DNA of 49,013 nt from Candidatus Bathyarchaeota archaeon (GTDB lineage Archaea > Thermoproteota > Bathyarchaeia > Bathyarchaeales > Bathycorpusculaceae). Shown here piece by piece: positions 23,773-32,180 of this stretch. Within the stretch, counting starts at the first letter, position 1, and every line of letters starts with the position of its first letter. The translations under genes were made by a program, and so were the position numbers. The stretch lies in assembly GCA_026014705.1 (NCBI GenBank), contig JAOZHU010000043.1, positions 1-49,013 of the forward strand, written 5' to 3'. The notes beneath the pieces are model-generated. The model worked only from the letters and a program-made list of their open reading frames with translations. It was not told where the DNA came from and did not search any database.

Positions 23773-24402
23773 ATGGAAATCCCCCAATCGCAACCGCACC
23801 AAGGAGGATACGCGTGGGTGCCAGGCGCCACAACCATCGGCGTAGTCTACAAAGACGGCGTAATCTTGGCCTCTGAAAAACGCGTAGCTTACGGCTATCT
23901 AGTCATCAGCAAAGGCGGCAAAAAAGTATTCAAAATAACCGACCGCATAGGCGCAGCATGCGCAGGATTAGTAGGCGACATGCAAATCCTCACCCGAGAA
24001 ATCGAAGCGCAGGCAAACCTGTTTAGCATGGATGTCGGCAGACCCATCTCAGTGCGAGCCGCAGCCAAACTCATGGCGAACATCCTTTTCAACCGCCGAT
24101 ATGCGCCGTTGATTACGCAAACAATCGTCGCAGGCTTAGACGAGGAAGGCGCATCGCTTTACGTGCTGGATGTGTTAGGCTCGCTGATTCCTGACAAGTA
24201 CGCTGTTGTGGGATCAGGGACAGAAATAGCCGTCGGTGTTCTAGAAGAAGGCTACAAGGAAGAGATGACGCTTGAAGAAGCGAAAGAACTGGTAACCCGA
24301 GCAGTCAAATCAGCAGTAAGCAGAGACGTAATGAGTGGAGACGGCATAGATTTCCTCATAATAACCAAGGACGGCACAACAGAAGAGTCGACAAAGTTTT
24401 AA
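23773..24402 (+). CDS. psmB: 20S proteasome beta subunit with Ala in the Thr1 position
   Basis: A 209-residue proteasome beta subunit with a short propeptide of 18 residues. The mature part aligns without gaps to the active archaeal beta subunit TTTVGI..., so conserved E17 and K33 fall at ILASEKRV and SKGGKKVF. The residue aligned to the nucleophile Thr1 is Ala19 (GATTIGVV): the chain starts Ala-Thr-Thr rather than Thr-Thr-Thr. It would be catalytically silent unless Thr2 acts, as in the regulatory beta1 of Crenarchaeota. ATG 23773. An AMMECR1-family gene follows 81 bases downstream. Confidence 0.93.
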   Translation: MEIPQSQPHQGGYAWVPGATTIGVVYKDGVILASEKRVAYGYLVISKGGKKVFKITDRIGAACAGLVGDMQILTREIEAQANLFSMDVGRPISVRAAAKLMANILFNRRYAPLITQTIVAGLDEEGASLYVLDVLGSLIPDKYAVVGSGTEIAVGVLEEGYKEEMTLEEAKELVTRAVKSAVSRDVMSGDGIDFLIITKDGTTEESTKF

Positions 24403-24483
24403 ATTTAGTCTTTTCTAACAAACAGAAACCAGACAGCAGCCTGCCGTAGAAACATTACGGCTGCACCGTGGAGGAAACAACAC

Positions 24484-25104
24484 TTGCCATTCACACTGAG
24501 TTTAGAGGAAGGAAAATTCCTAGTTGAACTCGCGCGAAACGCCGTGAAAGAACACCTGAAAACAGGAAAACACCTTGCGGCGCCAAAAAATACACCTAAG
24601 AAACTTTTTGAAAAATGCGGCGTCTTCGTCACCATAAACAAAACACGAAACAGCGAAAAACAACTCCGCGGCTGCATAGGCTACCCTTATCCCACATTGC
24701 CGCTTGTGGAGGCAGTTATAGAATCAGCCATAGACGCGGCAACCCAAGACCCACGTTTTTATCCGCTTCCGCTAAGCGAGTTAAGCGACGTAGTTTTCGA
24801 AGTAAGCGTGCTCACGCCACCAGAAGAAATAGAAACGCAAAAGCCAAGCGAGTACGTAGCTAAAATCAAGGTGGGCGAACACGGATTGATCGTTGAAAAA
24901 GGCGCTTTCAAAGGGCTGTTGCTGCCACAAGTGCCTGTGGAATGGGAATGGGATGAAGAAGAGTTCCTCTGCCAATGCTGCATCAAAGCGGGGCTTCCGC
25001 CAGACACCTGGCTGACAAAGGGCACTAAAATTTACAAGTTCCAAGCCATAATCTTCGAAGAGGAAACCCCAGAAGGCAAAATTAAGCAATTATCGCTCAA
25101 GTGA
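24484..25104 (+). CDS. AMMECR1 family protein
   Basis: A 206-residue protein of the AMMECR1 family. Conserved elements are the LRGCIGYPYP motif at residues 61-70, AAAATQDPRF-like ATQDPRFYPLP at 82-92, PLPLSEL, the EVSVLTPPEEI stretch and GLLLPQVPVEWEWDEEEFL. Members are conserved in archaea and eukaryotes; the reaction is not known. Start is TTG at 24484, with GGAGG about 10 bases upstream. In the same direction as psmB and probably in one unit with it, 81 bases away. Confidence 0.92.
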   Translation: MPFTLSLEEGKFLVELARNAVKEHLKTGKHLAAPKNTPKKLFEKCGVFVTINKTRNSEKQLRGCIGYPYPTLPLVEAVIESAIDAATQDPRFYPLPLSELSDVVFEVSVLTPPEEIETQKPSEYVAKIKVGEHGLIVEKGAFKGLLLPQVPVEWEWDEEEFLCQCCIKAGLPPDTWLTKGTKIYKFQAIIFEEETPEGKIKQLSLK

Positions 25105-25121
25105 TGAAAATAGCATTGTGC

Positions 25122-26261
25122 CTATCTTGCGGTGTTTTCGATAATTTTCACTGCGCGCTCCAAACCATTAAACTTGCTAGCAAACCTGTTCAGCTCTTCA
25201 ACTTTGCTTTTGAACGTTGGCCTCTGCTCTTCAATTCTCTGAACAGCCAACTTCAACTGCACACTACTTTGAGCAACTACTGAGCAGCCTAAACGCTGAA
25301 GCTTCACAGCGTTCCCCAACTGCTCAGGCTGCGTGGGAACACAAACACTAGGCTTCGCATACTTTACAGTTTCCAGACATGTTATGTGTCCGCCGCTGAA
25401 AATTATCAAACGTGAATTCCGCATGCACTCTTGCCGTTCTTGCACTGATAGCCACGTGTGCACGATGCAGTTGCCGATTCTTGCGGTTTTTTTCTCGCCG
25501 GGCACCCCCAAGCTCAAGATGCTTTTCATGTTAAGTTCTTTCAGTACAGGCAGTATAATCTGCGTTAGTTTTGCTCTAGTGCCAAAAGGACCGCTTACTG
25601 AAGCGAAAACATGTTCGTCACAGCCTTGCACGGGTGCCATGTCAAGGAAACCGCCTGCAAACTCTGTTTTCTCCGCGATTTCCATGCTGTCTATGCTGCT
25701 CAGGTTGTATTCGCAGATGGTGTATGGCGGCGGAAGGTCAGGAACAATTATCTTGGCGCATTTTTTCACGTAGCGCTCGGTGAACCGCTCACCTGGGTTG
25801 AGGAAAGGTGAAAAGCCGTAACTTGGTCTGATGAGATTCGTGATGTACGCCACGGGGAATTTCCATCTGTGAGCAAGCCGCAGCGCGTGCATATCGCCGT
25901 CGGCAACTATCAAGTTGGGTTTAATCTTCTTGATGTGCCGTCTGAGGTCGTAGTAACGATGCGTGGTTTCCAGTGCATTTGAATTTTTGATTTCAAACGA
26001 GCGTGTCTCATAGTTGAATTGGAGGAGCGGAAACAAGATGTTGATGAGCGACGCGGCGGTGTCTATGCCATGAGCGTTTTCGTACCAAGCCACTGGCGTG
26101 CAGGGGTAAACGTTTCTGAATTCTTTCTGGAGCAGCTGGTAGGCTTTTCCGCCTGAGAAAAAATGCACTTCATGCCCATTCTGCTCTAGCCGTTTTCCAA
26201 GCGCCATGGTGCGTGAAGCGTGCCCTAAACCCAGTTCGGAGCAGCTGTACAGCAGTCTCAT
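25122..26261 (-). CDS. UGT/MurG-type glycosyltransferase
   Basis: A 379-residue GT-B glycosyltransferase. The N-terminal Rossmann half starts MRLLYSCSELGLGHASRTMALGKRL (HASR loop), and the donor-binding half carries SRLIIFSGGHITCLETVKYAKPSVCVPTQPEQLGNAVKLQRLG (about residues 286-330), a match to the GT28 nucleotide-sugar-binding block. The acceptor is unknown; lipid or protein glycosylation is possible. ATG at 26261 is chosen: an AT-rich TATA (ATAATTAAAATA, minus strand, about 26288-26300) places transcription there, making the earlier ATG at 26285 unlikely. Confidence 0.85.
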   Translation of the reverse strand: MRLLYSCSELGLGHASRTMALGKRLEQNGHEVHFFSGGKAYQLLQKEFRNVYPCTPVAWYENAHGIDTAASLINILFPLLQFNYETRSFEIKNSNALETTHRYYDLRRHIKKIKPNLIVADGDMHALRLAHRWKFPVAYITNLIRPSYGFSPFLNPGERFTERYVKKCAKIIVPDLPPPYTICEYNLSSIDSMEIAEKTEFAGGFLDMAPVQGCDEHVFASVSGPFGTRAKLTQIILPVLKELNMKSILSLGVPGEKKTARIGNCIVHTWLSVQERQECMRNSRLIIFSGGHITCLETVKYAKPSVCVPTQPEQLGNAVKLQRLGCSVVAQSSVQLKLAVQRIEEQRPTFKSKVEELNRFASKFNGLERAVKIIENTAR

Positions 26262-26316
26262 AAACCACAAATGCGCGGCAGGCATATTTTAATTATGATG
26301 CCAAAACAAGCCCTTT

Positions 26317-27081
26317 TCAGGCTTGGGCTTGCAGTATATAGAATACACTGCCGTAGTATGCCGAGTATTTTCGGAACATTTCAATCTCCCTCTCTTCCCA
26401 GGCTATGATGCTCAACGCTTCGGCGTTGCTCTGATACTTGGATTTTAACGCGGGCAACTTCGCCTCAATCGGTGCATAATAGTTTTTCCACCAACTGCTT
26501 TCTGGAACAGGGAACCAGCCGACTACGCGGTAGCCTGCGTTTCGGGCAATCGCCAAATTATCCTCCACCGTCTTCATCTGAGGGTAAACTTCAGCGAAGA
26601 ACTTTTGAATTTCTTCGGGTGCTTCACGCTTAAACCAAGATAACTCTGAAGCCACGAGGTAACCTTTGTCAGTTAGCAGTCGTTTCCAGTCGTGAAGACC
26701 TTTTTCGAATCCGATTATGAATATTGAGCCTTCAGCCCATATCACGCCGAAACTTTTAGCCGCGTAATCCATTGCGCACATGTCGCCTTTGACTATTTGG
26801 ATTCTGTCGCTGACGCCTTCTGCTTCGGCTTTTCGCTTCAAATTCTCCAGAAACGGCTGATGCACATCTAACGCAGTTATCTGCCCATGGGACAGCATAG
26901 CTAACGCGACGGTCTGAGCACCTGAACCGCAGCCTACGTCAAGTATGTGCGGGTGCTCTGGGAGATTACTAAGCGTTTGGTAGGCTTTCTTTGTGGTTTC
27001 GTCGTCACCAGGGTTTTCTCGGGGAAGCCCACTGTGCACTTCAAAGAAAACCTTCCAGTCTGCGTCGCTCCAAGCTTGCAT
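26317..27081 (-). CDS. class I SAM-dependent methyltransferase
   Basis: A 254-residue protein with the Rossmann methyltransferase core: PHILDVGCGSGAQTVALA at about residues 39-56 (motif I), ITALDVHQPFLENLKRKAE, IQIVKGDMCAMDY, and FGVIWAEGSIFIIGFEKGLHDWKRLL. The substrate is not predictable. The C-terminal ~90 residues resemble UbiE/Coq5-like caps. Spacing to the neighbours is ordinary and no operon is evident. Confidence 0.85.
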   Translation of the reverse strand: MQAWSDADWKVFFEVHSGLPRENPGDDETTKKAYQTLSNLPEHPHILDVGCGSGAQTVALAMLSHGQITALDVHQPFLENLKRKAEAEGVSDRIQIVKGDMCAMDYAAKSFGVIWAEGSIFIIGFEKGLHDWKRLLTDKGYLVASELSWFKREAPEEIQKFFAEVYPQMKTVEDNLAIARNAGYRVVGWFPVPESSWWKNYYAPIEAKLPALKSKYQSNAEALSIIAWEEREIEMFRKYSAYYGSVFYILQAQA

Positions 27082-27188
27082 GAATGCCGGTTATGTCTTT
27101 AATCTAATAAAACTTCCACATGCACAGAGCTTGTTTCGATGTTGAATCAAGGTAAGTGTTTTAAGCTTAGACGCAAAGAATACCAGTC

Positions 27189-28091
27189 ATGTTTGTGCCG
27201 CGCAAGATTCTGGAAGAAAAACTCAAACAGTTCCTCGCCGAAGACATTGGATTAGGCGACGTGACCGCTGCAGCGGCTGTGCCTTCAGGACTAACAGTCG
27301 AAGCGGCAATTATAGCTAAAGAAGCAGGAACCGTAGCTGGCCTAGAAGAAGCGGTTGTCCTCGCGGAAAGCCTCGGATTAGATGTTAAAGCAGAAGTTGC
27401 GGATGGCGCAGAAGTCAGAAAAGGACAGCTAATCATGAGACTTTCTGGAGATGCGCGGACTATTTTGTCGGTTGAGCGGACGATTTTGAATATAGTTACG
27501 CGCATGAGCGGCATCGCAACTACAACGAAGACGTTAACTGAAAAACTGAGGAAAGCCAAAGCGAAGGCGAAAATTGCAGCAACGCGGAAAACTGCACCCG
27601 GTTTACTTTACTTTGACAAGAAAGCTGTTTGCATAGGCGGAGGTGACTCGCACAGGCTGAATTTGAGCGATATGATTCTGTTGAAGGATAATCACATTGC
27701 AGTTGCTGGAAGCATTGAAAACGCGGTTAAAAACGCCAAGAAAAACGCCTCGTTTAGTAAGAAAATCGAGGTGGAAGTCACCCGAGCCGCAGACGCTCTT
27801 AAAGCTGCTGAGGTAGGCGCGGACATAATTATGTTCGACAATTTCTCGCCCAAACAAATCAGAGAAGCAGTTGAGTTATTGAAGAACTCTGGGTTTTTGG
27901 GAAAAATCCTGTTGGAAGCCAGCGGCGGAATAACGGCAGACAACCTTCTGGATTACGCTGCTACACAAGTTGACATAATAAGCTTGGGCGAGCTCACTCA
28001 CAGCGCTAAGGCGTTAGACATGAGTCTGGAGATTACGCAAGTCGGCAAAAAAGGAAAAACGCCAAGTTCCAGCAAACCTGTTTCTCGTTGA
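27189..28091 (+). CDS. nadC: nicotinate-nucleotide pyrophosphorylase (quinolinate phosphoribosyltransferase)
   Basis: A 300-residue enzyme of the NadC fold. Recognisable parts are EDIGLGDVTAAAAVP near residue 18, ERTILNIVTRMSGIAT near 97, AATRKTAPGL at about 129-138, ILLKDNHIA at about 162, KIEVEV, MFDNFSPKQI and LLEASGGITADNLLDYAATQVDIISLGELTHSAKALDMSLEI near the end. It converts quinolinate and PRPP to nicotinate mononucleotide in de novo NAD synthesis. ATG at 27189. The length is normal and all recognised motifs are present; no NadA or NadB gene is in the window. Confidence 0.95.
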   Translation: MFVPRKILEEKLKQFLAEDIGLGDVTAAAAVPSGLTVEAAIIAKEAGTVAGLEEAVVLAESLGLDVKAEVADGAEVRKGQLIMRLSGDARTILSVERTILNIVTRMSGIATTTKTLTEKLRKAKAKAKIAATRKTAPGLLYFDKKAVCIGGGDSHRLNLSDMILLKDNHIAVAGSIENAVKNAKKNASFSKKIEVEVTRAADALKAAEVGADIIMFDNFSPKQIREAVELLKNSGFLGKILLEASGGITADNLLDYAATQVDIISLGELTHSAKALDMSLEITQVGKKGKTPSSSKPVSR

Positions 28092-28092
28092 T

Positions 28093-28641
28093 TCACACGC
28101 CTATAGATAGTAAAGCCGTTTCGATGACTGCGCCAACCAGCAGCAGAACAGCGCAAACGGTGACAAAGAAGCATGCGTTTCTGAATTCATGCTTAAATCT
28201 GCCCTGCAGAATACGGCGGAACAGCCAAACGCTTTCACCCATGGAAACAGAGTAAGCTGCAAACTCTAACCAAGCAACAGGCGTCAAAAACAAGGCGACG
28301 AACGCTATGATTAACGGGTAGCCCTCAGCCACAGCAATGGCACCGACTACTGTACCAGTGTTGAAAAGCGCATAGCAGCCAAGCAAAGGACCAACTACAG
28401 GGACAAACATGAGCAAACATATGAAGAAATTGTTACCAAAAATATACTGCATCAACGCGCCGTTTGCACTCAACGAGTCTACAGTCTGGTTAAGTTCATC
28501 ATTAATCTGCTCCGCTCTTTGCGCATCAATCGGCATAAAACTGCCTGCAACCGTGACCACCAAAGCAACCACCAAAACCGCAACAGTCGACAATATTCGT
28601 TTTCTTCTCGGCGAAGCCTTCATCCAAAAATCAAAATTCAA
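28093..28641 (-). CDS. SpoIIM (stage II sporulation protein M) family membrane protein
   Basis: A 182-residue integral membrane protein of the SpoIIM/DUF95 family, which occurs in many archaea without sporulation. Hydrophobic segments at about 17-35, 63-92, 96-120 and 150-178 with the family pattern IFGNNFFICLLMFVPVVGPLLGCYALFNTGTVVGA and YPLIIAFVALFLTPVAWLEFAAYSVSMGES. The function in archaea is unknown. It is the last gene of a four-gene minus-strand run (TFE-beta, rlmE, DUF4152, SpoIIM) with 25-28-base gaps. Confidence 0.88.
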   Translation of the reverse strand: MNFDFWMKASPRRKRILSTVAVLVVALVVTVAGSFMPIDAQRAEQINDELNQTVDSLSANGALMQYIFGNNFFICLLMFVPVVGPLLGCYALFNTGTVVGAIAVAEGYPLIIAFVALFLTPVAWLEFAAYSVSMGESVWLFRRILQGRFKHEFRNACFFVTVCAVLLLVGAVIETALLSIGV

Positions 28642-28666
28642 CTAAACAGCAGACTCCTCTTTTCAT

Positions 28667-29371
28667 TCAACTTTTAGGGGTTATTTTTAAAGCACGGAAA
28701 CCTCGCGCACATGGGTTTAACGTTTCCATAATATTAACCTTGCCGAGACTTTCTGCTGCACATTCAGCGTAGCCGCGAACATCGTGCTCTGCAGCCATAA
28801 GCGAATGCAGATAAACACGGTTTCCAGAGATTCTATACTGGCACTTAGATGGCAACCCCAAAAAAACTGGTGTTTCATCATCAGCAACCTTGGCGCAGGC
28901 ATATGCAATGGCGTGCGCGCCCGCTGTCAACTCGGCAATTCGCACGGGAACGCTTTCTTTGCCTATAGCTAAGACTTCTAAGCCGTGTTTTCTGCGAATT
29001 TCACCCGCAATCGGTCGAAGTTTAGGCAAGATTTTCAAGAGATGCTGCCTTGCCTTGTTCGAAAGCTTCATATTTGCAAGTTCAATCGGGGACAACTCTT
29101 CGATGGGAAATGCGCCTAAGGACATGTCCAAATGTACAACGTCAGCTTCCACTGTATCGAGCAAATTTCTGCAGAGTTCAGCTTCATGCACTATGACAGC
29201 GTATCCATCTTCTGCCTCTCTGAAAATGGGTTCGCCCAGCAGCGCTGAAGGCTCTCGATAAGGGGGTTTAACAGATACTGCGGCAGAAGCGACAATCTGC
29301 AAAGGCTTGAATTTCGTATCCAGTATAGCCGCTGCAGAGCCTGCTGAGATAACCCGCAAACTTTTCACCAT
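28667..29371 (-). CDS. DUF4152-like archaeal protein
   Basis: A 234-residue protein without a clear enzyme motif. The segments VISAGSAAAILDTKFKPLQIVASAAV, VVHLDMSLGAFPIEELSPIELANMKLSNKARQHL (about residues 78-111) and VLAIGKESVPVRIAELTAGAHAIAYA resemble the archaeal DUF4152 family, whose structure is known but role is not. ATG at 29371. It lies in the run with TFE-beta and rlmE, consistent with some link to RNA or transcription, but that is only association. Confidence 0.6.
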   Translation of the reverse strand: MVKSLRVISAGSAAAILDTKFKPLQIVASAAVSVKPPYREPSALLGEPIFREAEDGYAVIVHEAELCRNLLDTVEADVVHLDMSLGAFPIEELSPIELANMKLSNKARQHLLKILPKLRPIAGEIRRKHGLEVLAIGKESVPVRIAELTAGAHAIAYACAKVADDETPVFLGLPSKCQYRISGNRVYLHSLMAAEHDVRGYAECAAESLGKVNIMETLNPCARGFRALKITPKS

Positions 29372-29399
29372 TCAAGGGTATAGACGCAGTTTCAGAAAA

Positions 29400-30062
29400 T
29401 TAACTTTGCTCTATTACACGGCTATGCGATTTAAGCTTCATAGCTAAAAGGAACATTTCGGAACTCTTGGCGCGGCTTGCCTTCGGCTTTATGAGCTTGA
29501 CAACCTCAAAATTATTCTTAACAGTGTTCACAAAGCCATCAAGCAAATCACCTTCGAACACTTTAACGAAAAAGTTGCCTGAAGGACGCAAAATACTCAA
29601 AGCAATCTGCAAAGCCTGAGTGGCCAAGTCTATTTGGCGAGCATGGTCCACTTCCCATATTCCAGAAATATTAGGCGACGCATCTGAAACTACAACATCC
29701 GCTTTTCTAGGCAGAAAAGCAAGTATCTGCTGCAGCGTCTCCGGTTCAGTCACGTCACCTATAATTGTCCTCACGTATTCCTGCGGAAATGGTTCAATGG
29801 GTTTCAAATCTACACCCAACACGAACCCTGTTTTTCCAACAATTTTTCTTGCCGCCTGAATCCAGCCGCCAGGAGCCGCACCTAAATCAACGACAACATC
29901 GCCTCTTTGCAAGAAATGATACTTCATTGCAGCTTGAGACAACTTGTAAGTTGCCCTTGACCTGTAGTTTTCCGCTTTGGCTTTCTTGTAGTAATACTCT
30001 TTTTTCCTATCTTGGATCCAAGCCTTGGGCAAAATAACCGTCACCTGATGGGACTGGCGCAC
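29400..30062 (-). CDS. rlmE: FtsJ/RlmE-type 23S rRNA 2'-O-methyltransferase
   Basis: A 220-residue SAM methyltransferase. The family entry RKKEYYYKKAKAENYRSRATYKLSQA (about residues 19-44) is followed by VVVDLGAAPGGWIQAA at 56-71, DVTEPETLQ, DVVVSDASPNISG (D-K-E type catalytic tetrad region), and NFFVKVFEGD with the catalytic Lys. It adds a 2'-O-methyl to a uridine of the 23S A-loop. The start could be the GTG at 30062 or at 30044; either overlaps the TFE-beta gene by 38-56 bases, so the two are translated from one message. Confidence 0.92.
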   Translation of the reverse strand: MRQSHQVTVILPKAWIQDRKKEYYYKKAKAENYRSRATYKLSQAAMKYHFLQRGDVVVDLGAAPGGWIQAARKIVGKTGFVLGVDLKPIEPFPQEYVRTIIGDVTEPETLQQILAFLPRKADVVVSDASPNISGIWEVDHARQIDLATQALQIALSILRPSGNFFVKVFEGDLLDGFVNTVKNNFEVVKLIKPKASRAKSSEMFLLAMKLKSHSRVIEQS

Positions 30063-30411
30063 CTCTATCTAAGGAGAGAATCCAATCGGTCAGCTTCGCG
30101 CAGCTCTTTGGCGAAATAGTAGTCGTCGGATCGCACCTTGCGTTATCTTGACACAGCAAACACGGACAGTCAGCGATTGATTCTATCGAAGCGGGAAGTC
30201 TTTTGGGGAAAAGACGGTAAGTCCACCTGCCACCCTGCAGTTCTTTGTCTCTGCGTATTAAGCCCTTTTCTTCCAGTTTTAGGGCTATTCGTGAGCCTTC
30301 TCGGCTGCTCGCGCCCAGCTCTCGCCAGAGTTCTGATTGAAGCACGCCTTCGTAACCTGTTTTAACCACGAAATGAAGGGCTTTTTGTTCTAAGTCATTG
30401 CGTTTCGGCAT
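30007..30411 (-). CDS. transcription factor TFE-beta (RPC39/RPC34-like)
   Basis: A 134-residue protein: N-terminal winged helix (residues 5-70, with VLQSELWRELGASSREGSRIALKLEEKGLI) followed by a cysteine motif CLLC-(5)-C-(10)-C with C84, C87, C93 and C104. The C-x2-C-x5-C-x10-C spacing and the ISPKSC stretch match the 4Fe-4S domain of human RPC39 as I remember it, which defines archaeal TFE-beta. It pairs with TFE-alpha at the RNA polymerase pre-initiation complex. ATG at 30411; TATA-like CATATATTTAAT (minus, about 30435-30446) places transcription near the ATG. It starts a four-gene run and faces kae1. Confidence 0.86.
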   Translation of the reverse strand: MPKRNDLEQKALHFVVKTGYEGVLQSELWRELGASSREGSRIALKLEEKGLIRRDKELQGGRWTYRLFPKRLPASIESIADCPCLLCQDNARCDPTTTISPKSCAKLTDWILSLDRGAPVPSGDGYFAQGLDPR

Positions 30412-30509
30412 TATCGATCAGTTCCAACCAGCACATTAAATATATGCGTGGCTTCCAGATAAAAACATGTATGCTGAAAACTTAAAAACTGATGAAGGAA
30501 TAGGCAGAA

Positions 30510-31526
30510 ATGAAAGAACCCGAAGAAGCGTACTGTCTAGGAATAGAATCCACAGCTGACGACTTCGGCGTTGGAATATCCACTTTCCAAGGCGAAATCT
30601 TAGCCAACATCTCAGACGCCTACATACCAGAAGAAGGCGGAATACACCCCAGAGAAGCCGCAAGGCACCACGCTGAAGTAGCCGACAAAGTGCTCAGCGA
30701 AGCTCTTACAAAGGCAAACATAAACCCCAAAACCCTCAGAGTAATCTCTTTTGCTCAAGGTCCAGGCTTAGGACCATGCCTCCGCACAGGCGCAACCGTA
30801 GCGCGAGCTTTAGCATCGTATCTTGATGTACCGCTTGTAGGTGTAAACCATTCAGTTGCACACATTGAAATAGGAAAACTCAAAACATGCACACGTGATC
30901 CAGTGGCGCTGTACGTTTCTGGCGGCAACACGCTTGTCGCAGCGTTTGAATGCGGGCGCTACAGGATTTTCGGCGAAACGCTGGACATAGCTCTTGGAAA
31001 CTGTTTAGACGTGTTTGCGAGGGAAGCAGGCCTAAGACATAGACAAGGCTTGCCGCTTGGCGCTGCGTTAGAGCAGTTGGCAACGAAAGGCGAAAAGCTT
31101 GTTTCGTTACCGTACACGGTAAAGGGCATGGACCTGTCACTAAGCGGGTTGCTAACGGCAGCGGTTACTCTGCTGCAAAAAGGCAAGCATAAAGTGGAAG
31201 ATTTATGCTATAGCCTCCAAGAAAACGCTTTTTCGATGGTTGCGGAAGTTACTGAGAGAGCGCTGGCGCATACTGAAAAGAAAGAGCTTCTGTTAACAGG
31301 CGGAGTAGCAGCCAACAAGCGGTTGCAGACCATGTTGAAATCCATAGCTGAGGAACATAATGCACGGTTTAATGTTGTGCCGCATGAATTTGCAACGGAT
31401 AACGGCGCCATGATTGCTTGGACAGGCGTTCTATCATACACACATGGCTTAGTAACTCCCGTTGAGGAGAGCTTTGTCAAGTTAAGATGGCGGGTGGACA
31501 AGGTGGATGTGCCATGGCTGAAGTAA
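30510..31526 (+). CDS. kae1: KEOPS complex tRNA t6A synthase subunit Kae1
   Basis: A 338-residue ASKHA-fold enzyme. GIESTADDFGVGI at residues 11-23 (nucleotide binding), HPREAARHHAEVADKV with the metal-binding His pair at about 50-55, PGLGPCLRTG near 88, VNHSVAHIEIG, VSGGNTLV, LDIALGNCLDVFAREAG, LTGGVAANKRL and ATDNGAMIAW. With Bud32, Pcc1 and Cgi121 it adds the threonylcarbamoyl group to A37 of ANN-reading tRNAs. ATG at 30510. It overlaps bud32 by 13 bases. Full length. Confidence 0.96.
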   Translation: MKEPEEAYCLGIESTADDFGVGISTFQGEILANISDAYIPEEGGIHPREAARHHAEVADKVLSEALTKANINPKTLRVISFAQGPGLGPCLRTGATVARALASYLDVPLVGVNHSVAHIEIGKLKTCTRDPVALYVSGGNTLVAAFECGRYRIFGETLDIALGNCLDVFAREAGLRHRQGLPLGAALEQLATKGEKLVSLPYTVKGMDLSLSGLLTAAVTLLQKGKHKVEDLCYSLQENAFSMVAEVTERALAHTEKKELLLTGGVAANKRLQTMLKSIAEEHNARFNVVPHEFATDNGAMIAWTGVLSYTHGLVTPVEESFVKLRWRVDKVDVPWLK

Positions 31527-32179
31527 ATTCGCGGCAACTGCTCAAAAAGGGCGCAGAAGCCAGCCTGTCACGGGCAGAAAGGTATGGTAGACAAGTAGTC
31601 ATCAAAGCGCGGTTGCCCAAAAAGTATCGTCCCGCAGAGTTAGACACCTCAATTCGCAGTTACCGCACCGTGCACGAGCCGCAACTGATGAATGAAGCGA
31701 AAAAGGCTGGAGTGGCGACGCCGACGATATTTCTTGTGGACGTGAAGAACACCGCCGTGACAATGGAGTTTATAGAGGGAAAACAGGTGAAACAGCTGCT
31801 GAACTACCTTTCGCCAAGCGAGCAACGCGAACTATGCGTTAGAGTCGGTGAGTTAATCGGGAAACTTCACGCGCATGGATTAATTCACGGCGACTTGACA
31901 ACATCGAACATGATTGTGAACGGAGAAGGCAAAATTTTTCTAATCGATTTCGGATTAGGTGAGAAAAACATGGAACTCGAAGCCAAAGGAGTCGACTTAC
32001 ACTTGATGAAACGCGCGCTGCAGAGTACACACTATAACTTGGCAGAAGAATGCTTCGAAAACGTAATGAAAGGGTACACTGCAGTTGTAGGCAAAGAAGA
32101 AGCAGAAAAAGTGACGGAAAAAATCAAGGAAATAGAAAAACGCGGCAGATACATCACAAAAAGACAAGAGGAAACATAA
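31514..32179 (+). CDS. bud32: KEOPS complex kinase/ATPase Bud32
   Basis: A 221-residue RIO-like atypical kinase: KKGAEASLSRAERYGRQVVIKAR (ATP-binding Lys), LIHGDLTTSNMIVN (catalytic loop, HGDL) and IFLIDFGLGEKNME (DFG motif). In the KEOPS complex it regulates Kae1 through its ATPase. I chose the ATG at 31514, with AAGGTGG upstream, instead of the GTG 27 bases earlier. It overlaps the end of kae1 by 13 bases, so the pair is translationally coupled, and rdgB follows 1 base after its stop. Confidence 0.95.
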   Translation: MAEVNSRQLLKKGAEASLSRAERYGRQVVIKARLPKKYRPAELDTSIRSYRTVHEPQLMNEAKKAGVATPTIFLVDVKNTAVTMEFIEGKQVKQLLNYLSPSEQRELCVRVGELIGKLHAHGLIHGDLTTSNMIVNGEGKIFLIDFGLGEKNMELEAKGVDLHLMKRALQSTHYNLAEECFENVMKGYTAVVGKEEAEKVTEKIKEIEKRGRYITKRQEET

Positions 32180-32180
32180 C

